Counted from the first letter of the stretch, positions 24,273-32,372 are shown. The stretch: 38,423 nt of DNA from Aphodousia faecalis (GCA_018712705.1 DVGM01000041.1:1-38423); one strand, 5' to 3'. The notes: generated by a model from the sequence alone, not told the origin. Program-made: numbers and translations.

Positions 24273-24550
24273 TTTTATTTCTCACGGTATGGAAAAACAG
24301 ATAACTCGGAATTGTACGCAATTCAATTCCTGATATTGGTGGCGTAAAAGTACTTTTTTACTTTTTCTAAATGAAAATACTAATAAAATCAATTGATTAA
24401 GAGTGTTATTGTCGACAAAAAAGAGGAAAAAGTCGTTGGATCGGCTCATAATGGGTGACAAAAACCGAGAAAGAGTGTTTTTCTCAGCTCTTTTTAAGAA
24501 AAACGTGTCAAAATCGCCCATCATTAATAAATGGATTGAAGGAATAACTC
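24273..24550. other. Divergent argH-hemC intergenic region
   Basis: This gap carries no ORF I can support. It is AT-rich, as expected for two outward promoters. On the minus strand TTGATT is spaced 17 bp from TAGAAA and could serve argH. On the plus strand a hairpin, GTTTTTCT with AGAAAAAC (about 24477-24502), precedes the hemC Shine-Dalgarno GAAGGA. No clear ARG box was found by eye. Confidence 0.4.
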
Positions 24551-25483
24551 ATGTCTGATTCGATCATCATTGCCACCCGAGAAAGCCCGTTGGCCCTTTG
24601 GCAGGCAGAACATGTTCAGGCTCTTTTGCGTGAGCGTTATCCGGAAAAAGACGTCAAGCTTTTGGGCATGACAACCAAGGGTGACCAAATTCTCGATAAA
24701 ACGTTATCAAAAATCGGCGGCAAGGGTTTGTTTGTCAAAGAGCTGGAAGTAGCCATGCAAGAAGGCTCCGCTCATTTGGCTGTGCATTCTCTTAAAGATG
24801 TTCCGATGGAGTTGCCCGAAGGTTTTGTTCTGGCAGCTGTGAGTAGCCGTGAGGATCCCCGAGACGCTTTCGTGAGCCCTCGTTATGAAACGCTTGAAAG
24901 CATGCCCGCAGGGTCCGTCGTGGGCACGGCAAGCCTTAGACGTGAATTAATGCTTCGCTCCAAGTTCCCGCATCTGGTTGTCAAGCCCGTTCGCGGTAAC
25001 GTTGGTACACGATTGCGCAAGTTGGATAGCGGCGAATACGATGCGCTGATCATGGCAAGCGCCGGGCTCAAGCGTTTAGGTTTAGAAGAACGTATTCGTG
25101 AAATTATCAGCGATGAAATTTCTCTGCCGAGTCCCGGCCAAGGAGCACTGGGGCTTGAATGTCTGGCCGATGATGAAAAAACGCGTGAGGCCGTTGCCTT
25201 TATCAATGATGAGCAAACACGCGCCTGTTGCTTGGCTGAACGCGCCGTCAGCCGTGCTCTCGGTGGCTCCTGCCAGGTGCCCCTCGCCGCCTATGCGACC
25301 ATTACCGATTCAACCATGCGACTTCGCGCCCTAATCGGTGACCACACAACGGGTGAATTGGTGGCGACCGAACAAACAGGTCCTTGGACGGAATATGAGC
25401 GTTTAGCCTCAGAGGCGGTTGAGGCTCTTTTAAAACAAGGCGCAAGGCGTTATATTGAAAAGTTGTTGACCAATCAGCATTAA
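24551..25483 (+). CDS. hemC: Porphobilinogen deaminase (hydroxymethylbilane synthase)
   Basis: HemC links four porphobilinogens into hydroxymethylbilane in heme synthesis. The 310-aa protein shows IIATRESPLALWQAEHV and the GGKGLFVKELE loop. It also has AVHSLKDVPMELPEGF with the catalytic aspartate, GTASLRRE, RGNVGTRLRKLD, and GGSCQVPLAAYA carrying the dipyrromethane-cofactor cysteine at residue 241. GAAGGA precedes the ATG. hemD follows 10 bp after the stop, so the two form an operon. Confidence 0.97.
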   Translation: MSDSIIIATRESPLALWQAEHVQALLRERYPEKDVKLLGMTTKGDQILDKTLSKIGGKGLFVKELEVAMQEGSAHLAVHSLKDVPMELPEGFVLAAVSSREDPRDAFVSPRYETLESMPAGSVVGTASLRRELMLRSKFPHLVVKPVRGNVGTRLRKLDSGEYDALIMASAGLKRLGLEERIREIISDEISLPSPGQGALGLECLADDEKTREAVAFINDEQTRACCLAERAVSRALGGSCQVPLAAYATITDSTMRLRALIGDHTTGELVATEQTGPWTEYERLASEAVEALLKQGARRYIEKLLTNQH

Positions 25484-25493
25484 AACGTAAAAC

Positions 25494-26273
25494 ATGATTC
25501 ATTATCAAAAACCGATCATCCTGATGCGTCCGGGCGCTCCTAATGATCGTTTGGCCGAGCGTCTTGGCAAGCTCGGCATGAATGTCTGGAAGTGGCCGGC
25601 TTTTACCATTTTGCCGCCCGAGGAACCGGAACGGGTCAAAGAGAGATTGTCTGATTTAACCAAATTTGACATGGTGCTTTTGGCCAGTCCGTCGGCGGTT
25701 GCGGCCAGCGCCGTTTATGTAAAAAAATGGCCCGAGCACATTACGCTTACCACCATTGGCTCTGGCACTGCCCGGGTAATCCGTGCAGCCTGGGGGCCCA
25801 ATACCCCAGTGCTTTATCCTGAGGGTGAAACGTTTGAGTCCGGTTCTGAGCGACTTTTTGAACTTTTGAAAAGTCGGGGATTTCCCTCCCGAGTGCTCAT
25901 TGTCCGCGGACAAGTCGGCCGTGAGTGGCTTCGTGAACAATTAATGGCTCACGGAACCGATGTAGAGGTTTTGCCTGCATATCAAAGGGCGCCCTTGGAA
26001 CTGTCGACCGCCGAGCTCGATAAATTACAGTCTTCCATTTCCGGACCGGCTCCGATTGTCTACTTAACCAGTACGGACGCGGTCGGTGTTTTGATGCATG
26101 CTGTTAAAACAATCCCCGGTGCGCTGGAATGGCTTCAAAAAGGATTTATCCTCACCATTCATCCCAGACCTAAGGCTCAGCTTGAAGAGGTGGGCTTCAG
26201 AAATGTCGCGCTTGTATCCGCTAAGGATGAAAAGGTGCAGGAAGCTATCCAAAAACTTTTAAGTATCGTTTAG
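25494..26273 (+). CDS. hemD: Uroporphyrinogen-III synthase
   Basis: HemD cyclises hydroxymethylbilane with inversion of ring D. The family is poorly conserved, so the call rests on the position directly after hemC, the 259-aa length and weak signatures. These are an N-terminal ILMRPGAPNDRLAERLGKLG, LLASPSAVAASAVYV, TTIGSGTARVIRAAWG, RVLIVRGQVGREWLREQL, and YLTSTDAVGVLMHAV in the second half. No hemX/hemY genes follow, unlike in many proteobacteria; ppaC comes next after 96 bp. Confidence 0.92.
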   Translation: MIHYQKPIILMRPGAPNDRLAERLGKLGMNVWKWPAFTILPPEEPERVKERLSDLTKFDMVLLASPSAVAASAVYVKKWPEHITLTTIGSGTARVIRAAWGPNTPVLYPEGETFESGSERLFELLKSRGFPSRVLIVRGQVGREWLREQLMAHGTDVEVLPAYQRAPLELSTAELDKLQSSISGPAPIVYLTSTDAVGVLMHAVKTIPGALEWLQKGFILTIHPRPKAQLEEVGFRNVALVSAKDEKVQEAIQKLLSIV

Positions 26274-26369
26274 CTTAAAGGAATTTTTTATTACAATACT
26301 TCGAATGTGCTTGGATATTTCAATCGAAAGTATCCGGCGTTGATGAAATTTAAAACAGAGGATTAAACA

Positions 26370-27299
26370 ATGTCCGCATGGATTTTAGGTCATAAGAACC
26401 CTGACAGTGACAGCATTATTTCGGCTATTGCCTGCGCCGATCTGTATCGTCAAAGAGGTCTTGATGTTGAAGCTGTTGCCCAGGGCAAACCGGCTCCCGA
26501 AACCGCTTTTATTTTGGATCGTTTTGGTTTGACGGCTCCGGAAGTTATTACCAGTGTGGCCGGTCACGATCTCTATCTTGTTGACTTTTCCGATAAAGCC
26601 CAAGCTCCCGCTGATATCGATCAATGCAATCTCAAGGGAATTGTGGATCACCACAAGCTCGGCGATGTGACAAGCTCATCTCCGATTGAAGCCGTCATTA
26701 TGCCCGTTGGCTGCACTTGCACGATTTTAAAGCGCATGTATGACTACTTGGGTTTGACGGTTCCGGCCAATGTGGCCGGCGCCATGCTTTGCGCCATTTT
26801 GTCTGACACAGTGATCTTTAAGTCTCCGACATGCACTCAGGCGGACAAGGAAGCTGCCGCTCAGTTGGCTGAAATTGCCGGCGTGCAGGATATTGAAGCT
26901 TTGGGCATGGAACTCTTTACCGCTAAGAGCGCCGTCAAGGGTGTCGCTCCGCGTGATTTGATTTTCCGCGACTTCAAGGACTTTAATATGAACGGCACCA
27001 AGGTGGGTGTCGGTCAGCTTGAATTGGTTTCGCTTGACTTGGTGGCTGACATGAAGGCTGAGATCGAAGCTGAGTTGGCTCGCGTGAAGTCTGAAGAAGG
27101 TCGTCATACGGCCATGCTGTTATTGACCGACATTATGAAGGAAGGTTCTGAATTGTTGATGGCTTCTGACGATCCCGCCAAGATCGCAACCGCCTTTGGT
27201 CAGGATCCTGCTTTGTTGCAAAAGGGCAATTTGTGGCTTGACGGCGTGATGAGCCGTAAAAAACAAGTTGTGCCCGCACTTGAAGCTGCTTTCCGCTAA
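26370..27299 (+). CDS. ppaC: Manganese-dependent inorganic pyrophosphatase (family II, DHH)
   Basis: This enzyme hydrolyses pyrophosphate to two phosphates using Mn2+ or Co2+. The 309-aa length is right for family II. The DHH domain shows GHKNPDSDSIISAIA, VDFSDKAQAP and the metal-binding DHH of IVDHHKLGD. The C-terminal DHHA2 domain ends with the substrate-binding SRKKQ. Most Burkholderiales rely on the unrelated family I enzyme, so presence of this type is of note. It lies between hemD and nadE and has its own terminator. NadE, PncB and ArgG in this window all release PPi. Confidence 0.95.
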   Translation: MSAWILGHKNPDSDSIISAIACADLYRQRGLDVEAVAQGKPAPETAFILDRFGLTAPEVITSVAGHDLYLVDFSDKAQAPADIDQCNLKGIVDHHKLGDVTSSSPIEAVIMPVGCTCTILKRMYDYLGLTVPANVAGAMLCAILSDTVIFKSPTCTQADKEAAAQLAEIAGVQDIEALGMELFTAKSAVKGVAPRDLIFRDFKDFNMNGTKVGVGQLELVSLDLVADMKAEIEAELARVKSEEGRHTAMLLLTDIMKEGSELLMASDDPAKIATAFGQDPALLQKGNLWLDGVMSRKKQVVPALEAAFR

Positions 27300-27316
27300 T
27301 CGGTAGAGGCAATTGA

Positions 27317-27354
27317 AAGGTCGGGGATCGTTTCTTCGTTTCCCGGCCTTTTTT
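27317..27354 (+). terminator. Rho-independent terminator after ppaC
   Basis: AAGGTCGGG (27317-27325) pairs with CCCGGCCTT (27342-27350, one G-T pair) and is followed by TTTTTT. nadE starts 14 bp downstream, so nadE must rely on read-through or a promoter within this stretch. Confidence 0.82.
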
Positions 27355-27367
27355 ATTTGAGGCGCAC

Positions 27368-28786
27368 ATGATTTATATCCACGCTTATCCATTTCGAGTT
27401 GATGATCCGGAACGAAACACCCGGCAGATGACGGCTTTGGCTCGAAGCAAAAATTTAAAGGCGGGCGACGTACTGCTGTTTCCGTTTCAGGCCTTAACAG
27501 GGACTGTTCAGGAATTCTGGAACACGCGGCCAGAAAACCGAAACCGAAATGCGCATTGGTTAAGTAAATTAGCCGCATCCCTCATTCATTCAGAGGCTGA
27601 AATTATTGTTCCCGCTGTTATGCCTGAAGGATTAGGGGTTCTGAGTCTTAAAAAAGGGCAGATCAAAAGTTTGGACTTTGAATGGATAACAGGAGGCGTT
27701 GTCGTTAAAGCCGAATGTTCGGGGCTTGATTACGATCTTAATTTCAGAAGTGCGGCGGTTGGTGAGGCTTTTGAGGAAACCGATTCCAAAAATTTAATTG
27801 TGGTTGACGGACAGGGATTTAGCGATGGCCGCGTTTGGCTTGGTCAATGCAAGGTTGTGAAAAACGGCCGCACCAGAGCTAATTACATGGCCTATCCCGA
27901 AGCTTTTACTGAGCAAGATGGAAAAGTAAGTTGGCTTGATAGCCATCATGAACGTTTTGCCGCCATGCAAATGGCCTTAAAACTTTACATGCAGCGCGGA
28001 CACTTTGAAAAAGTCTCTCTTGGTTTGTCCGGGGGACTTGATAGTGCGGTGGTGGCGGCTTTGGCTGTGAGTGTGGTAGGAGCTGAAAACGTCAATGCCT
28101 ACATCTTACCTTCTCGCTTTACGAGCGAGGAAAGTTTTTCGGATGCTCGGGCGCTTGCGCAAAATTTAGGTCTCAAATTGCGAGAGCTCAGCATCACGCC
28201 TGCGGTTGATCTGATCGTGCAAACCGCAGAGCGTTATGTTCCCTATTGGGGCAATAAAGGTTTGATGCAGGAAAATATTCAAGCCCGTGTCAGGGGATTG
28301 CTTTTGATGGCGGTCAGCAACGCGGATCGCTCCCTTGTACTCAATACCGGCAACAAAAGCGAGTTGGCCGTGGGCTATTGCACTCTCTACGGTGACATGG
28401 TCGGAGGCTTAGCGCCCCTATCAGATATTTACAAATCCGATCTCTATAAACTCTGTGATAACGTTGAATACCTGAGAAGAGTCATTCCCAAAACAATTCT
28501 CACCAAGGCGCCGACCGCGGAGTTGCGAGAAAACCAAAAAGACGAAGATTCTTTACCGCCCTACGAAGTTTTAGATGCTGTGCTTAAAGACATGCTGGAG
28601 GGGAGAGCCGATGGAAAGAAGCTTCGTAAAAAATACGGATCCGATTTGGCAGTACGCGTGACAAAGCTCGTCATGGGGGCTCGCTTTAAACATGCTCAGG
28701 CTCCTCAAGGTGTGAAATTATCGGATTGCCCGTTGAAGGGATTGCCGGATTCTTTCTTTGAGGGCCTTTTGCCCAAACAGTTTTAG
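27368..28786 (+). CDS. nadE: NAD+ synthetase with a shortened, apparently inactive N-terminal glutaminase-like domain
   Basis: The C-terminal part (about residue 205 on) is a clear NAD synthetase: P-loop SLGLSGGLDSAVVAALA with SGGLDS at 221-226, then ENIQARVRGLLLM, LNTGNKSELAVGYCTLYGDMVGG, TKAPTAELRENQKDEDSLPPY and the final LVMGARFKHAQAP. Glutamine-dependent NadE normally has about 540 aa with an N-terminal nitrilase-fold glutaminase. This protein has 472. The segment that should read FPELALTG reads FPFQALTG (Glu replaced at about residue 40), and I can find no ICEDxW cysteine motif. The enzyme probably uses free ammonia, or ammonia from another protein. glnB follows 22 bp later. Confidence 0.92.
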   Translation: MIYIHAYPFRVDDPERNTRQMTALARSKNLKAGDVLLFPFQALTGTVQEFWNTRPENRNRNAHWLSKLAASLIHSEAEIIVPAVMPEGLGVLSLKKGQIKSLDFEWITGGVVVKAECSGLDYDLNFRSAAVGEAFEETDSKNLIVVDGQGFSDGRVWLGQCKVVKNGRTRANYMAYPEAFTEQDGKVSWLDSHHERFAAMQMALKLYMQRGHFEKVSLGLSGGLDSAVVAALAVSVVGAENVNAYILPSRFTSEESFSDARALAQNLGLKLRELSITPAVDLIVQTAERYVPYWGNKGLMQENIQARVRGLLLMAVSNADRSLVLNTGNKSELAVGYCTLYGDMVGGLAPLSDIYKSDLYKLCDNVEYLRRVIPKTILTKAPTAELRENQKDEDSLPPYEVLDAVLKDMLEGRADGKKLRKKYGSDLAVRVTKLVMGARFKHAQAPQGVKLSDCPLKGLPDSFFEGLLPKQF

Positions 28787-28808
28787 TTGAAATTGAGAAG
28801 GAGTTGTT

Positions 28809-29147
28809 GTGAAACAAGTCGTTGCCATTATTAAACCGTTTAAGCTTGATGATGTCCGCGAGGCATTGTCCGATGTCGGCGTTCAAGGGCTTACCGTTAC
28901 GGAAGTCAAGGGATTTGGACGCCAAAAGGGTCACTCGGAGCTCTATCGTGGGGCAGAGTATATGGTGGACTTTTTACCGAAAGTAAAAATTGAAGCCGTT
29001 ATGAGTGAAGACTTAGTCGATCAGGCGGTAGAGGCCATATTAAAGGCCGCCCGTACCGGAAAGGTCGGCGATGGGAAGATTTTCGTTTTTGATGTCGAAC
29101 AGGTTATCCGCATCCGCACGGGAGAGACTGACGAAGCGGCTGTTTAA
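28809..29147 (+). CDS. glnB: Nitrogen regulatory protein P-II
   Basis: This trimeric signal protein senses 2-oxoglutarate, ATP/ADP and, through uridylylation, glutamine. The 112-aa protein has MKQVVAIIKPFKLDDVREAL, the T-loop GFGRQKGHSELYRGAEYMVDFLPK with the uridylylated Tyr51, and the C-terminal signature TGKVGDGKIFVFDVEQVIRIRTGE. The start is GTG with AAGGAG. It lies 22 bp after nadE, an arrangement known in other proteobacteria where PII proteins have been reported to bind and control glutamine-dependent NadE. I cannot separate GlnB from GlnK by sequence alone; there is no amtB next to it, which favours GlnB. Confidence 0.95.
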   Translation: MKQVVAIIKPFKLDDVREALSDVGVQGLTVTEVKGFGRQKGHSELYRGAEYMVDFLPKVKIEAVMSEDLVDQAVEAILKAARTGKVGDGKIFVFDVEQVIRIRTGETDEAAV

Positions 29148-29194
29148 CAAAAGGCTCATTTTGAGAGCTTTAATACGTTATTAAATTCAGTTAG

Positions 29195-29240
29195 TGGCGG
29201 TTTTTTGATTTTTATCATAGAAAATCGCCATTATTTTTTT
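29195..29240 (+). terminator. Rho-independent terminator after glnB
   Basis: TGGCGGTTTT (29195-29204) pairs with AAAATCGCCA (29221-29230, one G-T pair). TTATTTTTTT follows. It ends the nadE-glnB unit. Confidence 0.82.
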
Positions 29241-29335
29241 GTAAACTCCCAGTCACTGCCACAGTAGTTAATTTTGGGTTTTATCCGGTTTTTTGGGTTT
29301 GTAGGAAGACGATGGGAGTGAGGCAGTCATCAGAA

Positions 29336-29397
29336 GTGCATGAGGTCAATGCACACTTTTTTCAAACCACAATTGACCGATCAATGGGGTTTGAAAA
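29336..29397 (+). promoter_or_regulatory. Tandem hairpins occluding the start of the unknown gene
   Basis: The first hairpin is GTGCAT (29336-29341) with ATGCAC (29349-29354); it includes the ATG at 29340. The second is TTTTCAAACC (29359-29368) with GGTTTGAAAA (29388-29397), enclosing ATTGA (29372-29376) and TCAAT (29381-29385) around loop CCGA. The second stem buries the GGGGT Shine-Dalgarno and the first base of the ATG at 29397. It looks like a translation-control structure; no trigger is known. Confidence 0.5.
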
Positions 29398-30434
29398 TGT
29401 CTTTTCAGTCAGTTTCCTTTCTTCAAGCAAGTTTTTATTACACGCCGATTTTTTCCCGTACTTTGGTTCATCCGGTTTCTCTTTCCGTGGGTTCTCCCGA
29501 TGGCAGAAGCTGGAAGACCGTCAATGATGAAATTTTTTCTTCGGTGGGCTCAAAAACGTTGCTCAATTTGGTTGCTTCTGAACTTCGGCGTGAACTGAGA
29601 AAAGTTGCCTTTGAATACATTAACGGATGGGTTTTTCATACCAAAAACGCCTTGTACGTAAAGGAACTGCTGCAAAATGCGAGTAAACGCTTTGCGCAAA
29701 TTCGAGACGGTATTTTCGCTGAAGAAACCAAAAGAAGTTTAGAGACGCTTTTTGTTGCCGATCCTCGTTACCAGGCCAGATTAAGTACAAAAGATGACAT
29801 GAACGAAGCCATCGAAGAAGTTTTACGGCGCGTTCTTTCCCAATGTCGCCTCACTTGGGAACTCGGTTTATTTTCTTCTTCCGACCGGCGTTCATTCGGA
29901 ATCCGATTGATGGTTTTGATGCAGGATCATCTCTACGAGTACTTAAGCCAAAAAGATGAGGAGTCGATGATGAGTTCAAGTCACTTTCATCACTTTGATT
30001 CCTTTTTATCGATTCTTGAACAATTTAAAGGAGTGGACACTCGGTTTGATAAAGCGTTGTGTGACTATGAGGCGGCGCTTCAATGTTTGCCCGATGATGG
30101 ATCATCGTTATACGGCGGCGGATTGAAGGAATTTTGGCAGGAACTGACCCGATTGGGCGAGTATCTCAATGGGGAATTGGAAAAAGACTTCTTTGAAGAG
30201 CCCTGTTTAAACGATGATTTTGATGAAGACTCTCTTTTTTGGGAAATACAGTCTGAGGAAGTGATCAATGATGTTGTAGAACTGGATCAGTGTGACATCG
30301 ATGCCGGAGCTGGTTTGGGTTGGGATAACTCTTCCAATGATTCAATATCCACGGTGACCGATACTTTTGATTTGGGTTTTTCGTCAATTGAAAACTTTCA
30401 ACTTGAGCCCTCTCCCAGTGTTTTGTGTCGCTAA
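29397..30434 (+). CDS. Unknown acidic protein
   Basis: I do not recognise this protein. From the ATG at 29397 it has 345 aa; an ATG at 29340 would add 19. It has no signal peptide or membrane segment. The first 200 residues look helical and mixed-charge (VASELRRELRKVAFEYINGW, EAIEEVLRRVLSQCRLTWELGLF). A His-rich patch (SSSHFHHFDSF) follows. The last third is strongly acidic (EKDFFEEPCLNDDFDEDSLFWEI; VINDVVELDQCDIDAG), with a Ser-rich end. I prefer 29397 because GGGGT lies at the right distance. It stands between the glnB terminator and a WYL regulator gene, 75 bp upstream of that gene's start. It could be a lineage-specific protein. Confidence 0.75.
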   Translation: MSFQSVSFLQASFYYTPIFSRTLVHPVSLSVGSPDGRSWKTVNDEIFSSVGSKTLLNLVASELRRELRKVAFEYINGWVFHTKNALYVKELLQNASKRFAQIRDGIFAEETKRSLETLFVADPRYQARLSTKDDMNEAIEEVLRRVLSQCRLTWELGLFSSSDRRSFGIRLMVLMQDHLYEYLSQKDEESMMSSSHFHHFDSFLSILEQFKGVDTRFDKALCDYEAALQCLPDDGSSLYGGGLKEFWQELTRLGEYLNGELEKDFFEEPCLNDDFDEDSLFWEIQSEEVINDVVELDQCDIDAGAGLGWDNSSNDSISTVTDTFDLGFSSIENFQLEPSPSVLCR

Positions 30435-30446
30435 AGAAGAAAAAAG

Positions 30447-30476
30447 TTTGAGAATTAGCTCAAAAATAGATACCAT
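30447..30476 (+). promoter_or_regulatory. Candidate promoter with overlapping palindrome upstream of the WYL gene
   Basis: TTGAGA (30448-30453) lies 17 bp from TACCAT (30471-30476), a fair -35/-10 pair. A palindrome, TTTGAG-6-CTCAAA (30447-30464), overlaps the -35. Such an overlap is what an autorepressed regulator would have. The role is inferred only. Confidence 0.4.
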
Positions 30477-30509
30477 ACAAAATCACATTAAATTTTTTGG
30501 GTGCATACG

Positions 30510-31505
30510 ATGGATTTCAAAGTTCGATTGATGAAAATGGATCGCCTCATCAGCGAAAAAGGCGTGGTGACTTTTGAAGAATTGCAGCGCGCAACCGGCG
30601 CGGCCCCGGCAACGGTCAAGCGCGATATTCGTTACATGCGCGAGGAGCTGAAGGCGCCGATTACGTTTTCGAGAATTCGCGGCGGGTATTTGTTTGCTAA
30701 AAATCGCGCCGAAGCCAAGAGAGATGATTTCTACGACAGACGTTCCATGTGGTTTACGCCCGATGAGCTTTACTGCATGGTGAAAACGCTCAATGACTTT
30801 TCTGAACTTGAAAAGAACCGCAAGGGGTATTTGACTAAAGAATTGCGTCAAATGGCCTCTCGAATCCGCTCAAGCATGTTTGTGGATCAAGCCGATGCTG
30901 ATGAATTATTAAAGCGGGTGCAAATCCATGAACCTCAGAGAAAACCCATCGTGAGCGACACGTTTGAAGTGATTGGTCAAGCATTGGTTCATCGTCAAAG
31001 AGTCCGTATTGTCTACTACTCAGAAAGCAAAAAAGAGGAAACGCGTCGTGTCGTCAGTCCCATGCGTTTGAATTACTACCGCAATCGCTGGTACTTGGAT
31101 GCGTGGTGTCACGAAAGGGGAGCTCTCAGAAGCTTTAACGTAGAAAATATTCGCTACGCGGACATCATGCAGATGGGTGTGAAGGTTGTGCCGATGAAAA
31201 CGGTTGAAGCCGAGCTTGATCGTTATTACGGCATGTATCGATCGGGCGATCTGCAATGGGCACGCATTCGCTTTGCGGGTGCGGCCTCAAAAATCGCCAG
31301 TCAAGTGGTTTGGCATCCGGATCAAATGGAACTTTGGCTCAAAGATGACCTTTATGAACTCACGATTCCTTATTCTGGCAACAGCCCGGAATTAGTCGGC
31401 GATATTTTGCGCTACGGCCCTGCTGCCAAAGTGGTGGAACCGGAGAGCTTGAAAGATCAGGTTCGTGAGGCTTTAGAGGCTTCTTTGAAAAATTATTCCA
31501 AGTGA
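30510..31505 (+). CDS. WYL-domain transcriptional regulator (HTH-WYL)
   Basis: This 331-aa protein has an N-terminal DeoR-like helix-turn-helix. Residues about 8-60 include LMKMDRLISEKGVVTFEELQ, then ATVKRDIRYMREEL, and the recognition helix is followed by a Gly-Tyr wing. A WYL domain spans about residues 140-215 (VVSPMRLNYYRNRWYLDAWC, then GALRSFNVENI), and a WCX-like C-terminal part follows. WYL domains are ligand-sensing modules in DNA-binding regulators, including some that control defence systems. I chose the ATG at 30510 (GGG 8 bases upstream); a GTG at 30501 is an alternative. The metallophosphoesterase gene starts 15 bp after its stop, so the two form an operon. Confidence 0.9.
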   Translation: MDFKVRLMKMDRLISEKGVVTFEELQRATGAAPATVKRDIRYMREELKAPITFSRIRGGYLFAKNRAEAKRDDFYDRRSMWFTPDELYCMVKTLNDFSELEKNRKGYLTKELRQMASRIRSSMFVDQADADELLKRVQIHEPQRKPIVSDTFEVIGQALVHRQRVRIVYYSESKKEETRRVVSPMRLNYYRNRWYLDAWCHERGALRSFNVENIRYADIMQMGVKVVPMKTVEAELDRYYGMYRSGDLQWARIRFAGAASKIASQVVWHPDQMELWLKDDLYELTIPYSGNSPELVGDILRYGPAAKVVEPESLKDQVREALEASLKNYSK

Positions 31506-31520
31506 TAGACGGAGAGAGTC

Positions 31521-32372
31521 GTGACTTTTCGCCGTTCTTATCACTATCGTCACAAACCACGTGAACCGCACGCAAAGACACCTTCAGCCAAGGTGTCTCC
31601 GGAGCAGGTCGCTGAAGAAATTTTCTTTTGCGGTGATCCTCACGGTTCATTTGATCATATTTTGCAGGCAGCCAAGGAGCATCGTCCAAAAGCGATGGTC
31701 ATCTTGGGCGATCTGCAGCCTCCGGCGCCTTTGCATGAGGTTTTGGCCGATATACTGAGCTTTGTCGAAGTCTGGTGGATTCCTGGCAATCATGACACGG
31801 ACAATGATCTTTTCTACGATAGGCTCTGGCGAAGCGAATTGGCCGGTCATAACCTTCATGGTCGGGTTGCCCTGGTCAACGGTGTTCGTATCGCCGGTTT
31901 AGGCGGCGTCTTCCGTGGCCAAATCTGGATGCCGCCGCAGGCGCCCAATTATATGTCCGCGGGTGCCTTTATTCGTCGCATCGGTCGAGGCAATATGTGG
32001 CGTGGAGGACTGCCTAGAAGACATCGCACGTCAATCTTCCCGTCCACCTACGATAACCTGATGGATCATAAAGCGGATGTTCTGGTTACGCACGAAGCCC
32101 CCGGTTGTCACAGAAAAGGCTTTTTAGCGATTGATCAGTTGGCTAAAAAGCTACAGGTGAAATATCTCTTTCATGGCCATCAGCATGAAGACCGCCACTA
32201 TCCGACGTATTATGGTTTTACGCCTCGCGGTGTGGGCTACAGGGGAATCGTCAATTTAAGAGGCGATGATATCGTGCCGGCCCAGATTGATCCGCGTGAG
32301 GCGATGGAATACGCCGAGCAAGCTCAATCGCTTGAACATTACGAAAGACTCATGTTTAAACGCCTGGGCTAA
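31521..32372 (+). CDS. Calcineurin-like metallophosphoesterase
   Basis: This 283-aa protein carries the full dimetal phosphoesterase set: FFCGDPHGSFDH (D-x-H), VILGDLQ (GD), IPGNHDTDND (GNHD), THEAPG and FHGHQHED (GHxH). Between them is an insert (FRGQIWMPPQAPNY, GNMWRGGLPRRHRTSIFP) seen, as far as I recall, in a family common in proteobacteria. The N-terminal 30 residues are basic and likely disordered. No signal peptide is seen, so it is cytoplasmic. The substrate is unknown; nucleotide, cyclic nucleotide or phosphoprotein are all possible. The start is GTG with GGAGAG upstream, directly after the WYL regulator, which may control it. Confidence 0.88.
   Translation: MTFRRSYHYRHKPREPHAKTPSAKVSPEQVAEEIFFCGDPHGSFDHILQAAKEHRPKAMVILGDLQPPAPLHEVLADILSFVEVWWIPGNHDTDNDLFYDRLWRSELAGHNLHGRVALVNGVRIAGLGGVFRGQIWMPPQAPNYMSAGAFIRRIGRGNMWRGGLPRRHRTSIFPSTYDNLMDHKADVLVTHEAPGCHRKGFLAIDQLAKKLQVKYLFHGHQHEDRHYPTYYGFTPRGVGYRGIVNLRGDDIVPAQIDPREAMEYAEQAQSLEHYERLMFKRLG

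Noticed and set aside
29312..29527. Plus-strand ORF of 71 codons overlapping the unknown acidic gene
   Set aside because: It largely overlaps the longer frame. It could be a short leader peptide, but no signal supports translation beyond the hairpins already reported.
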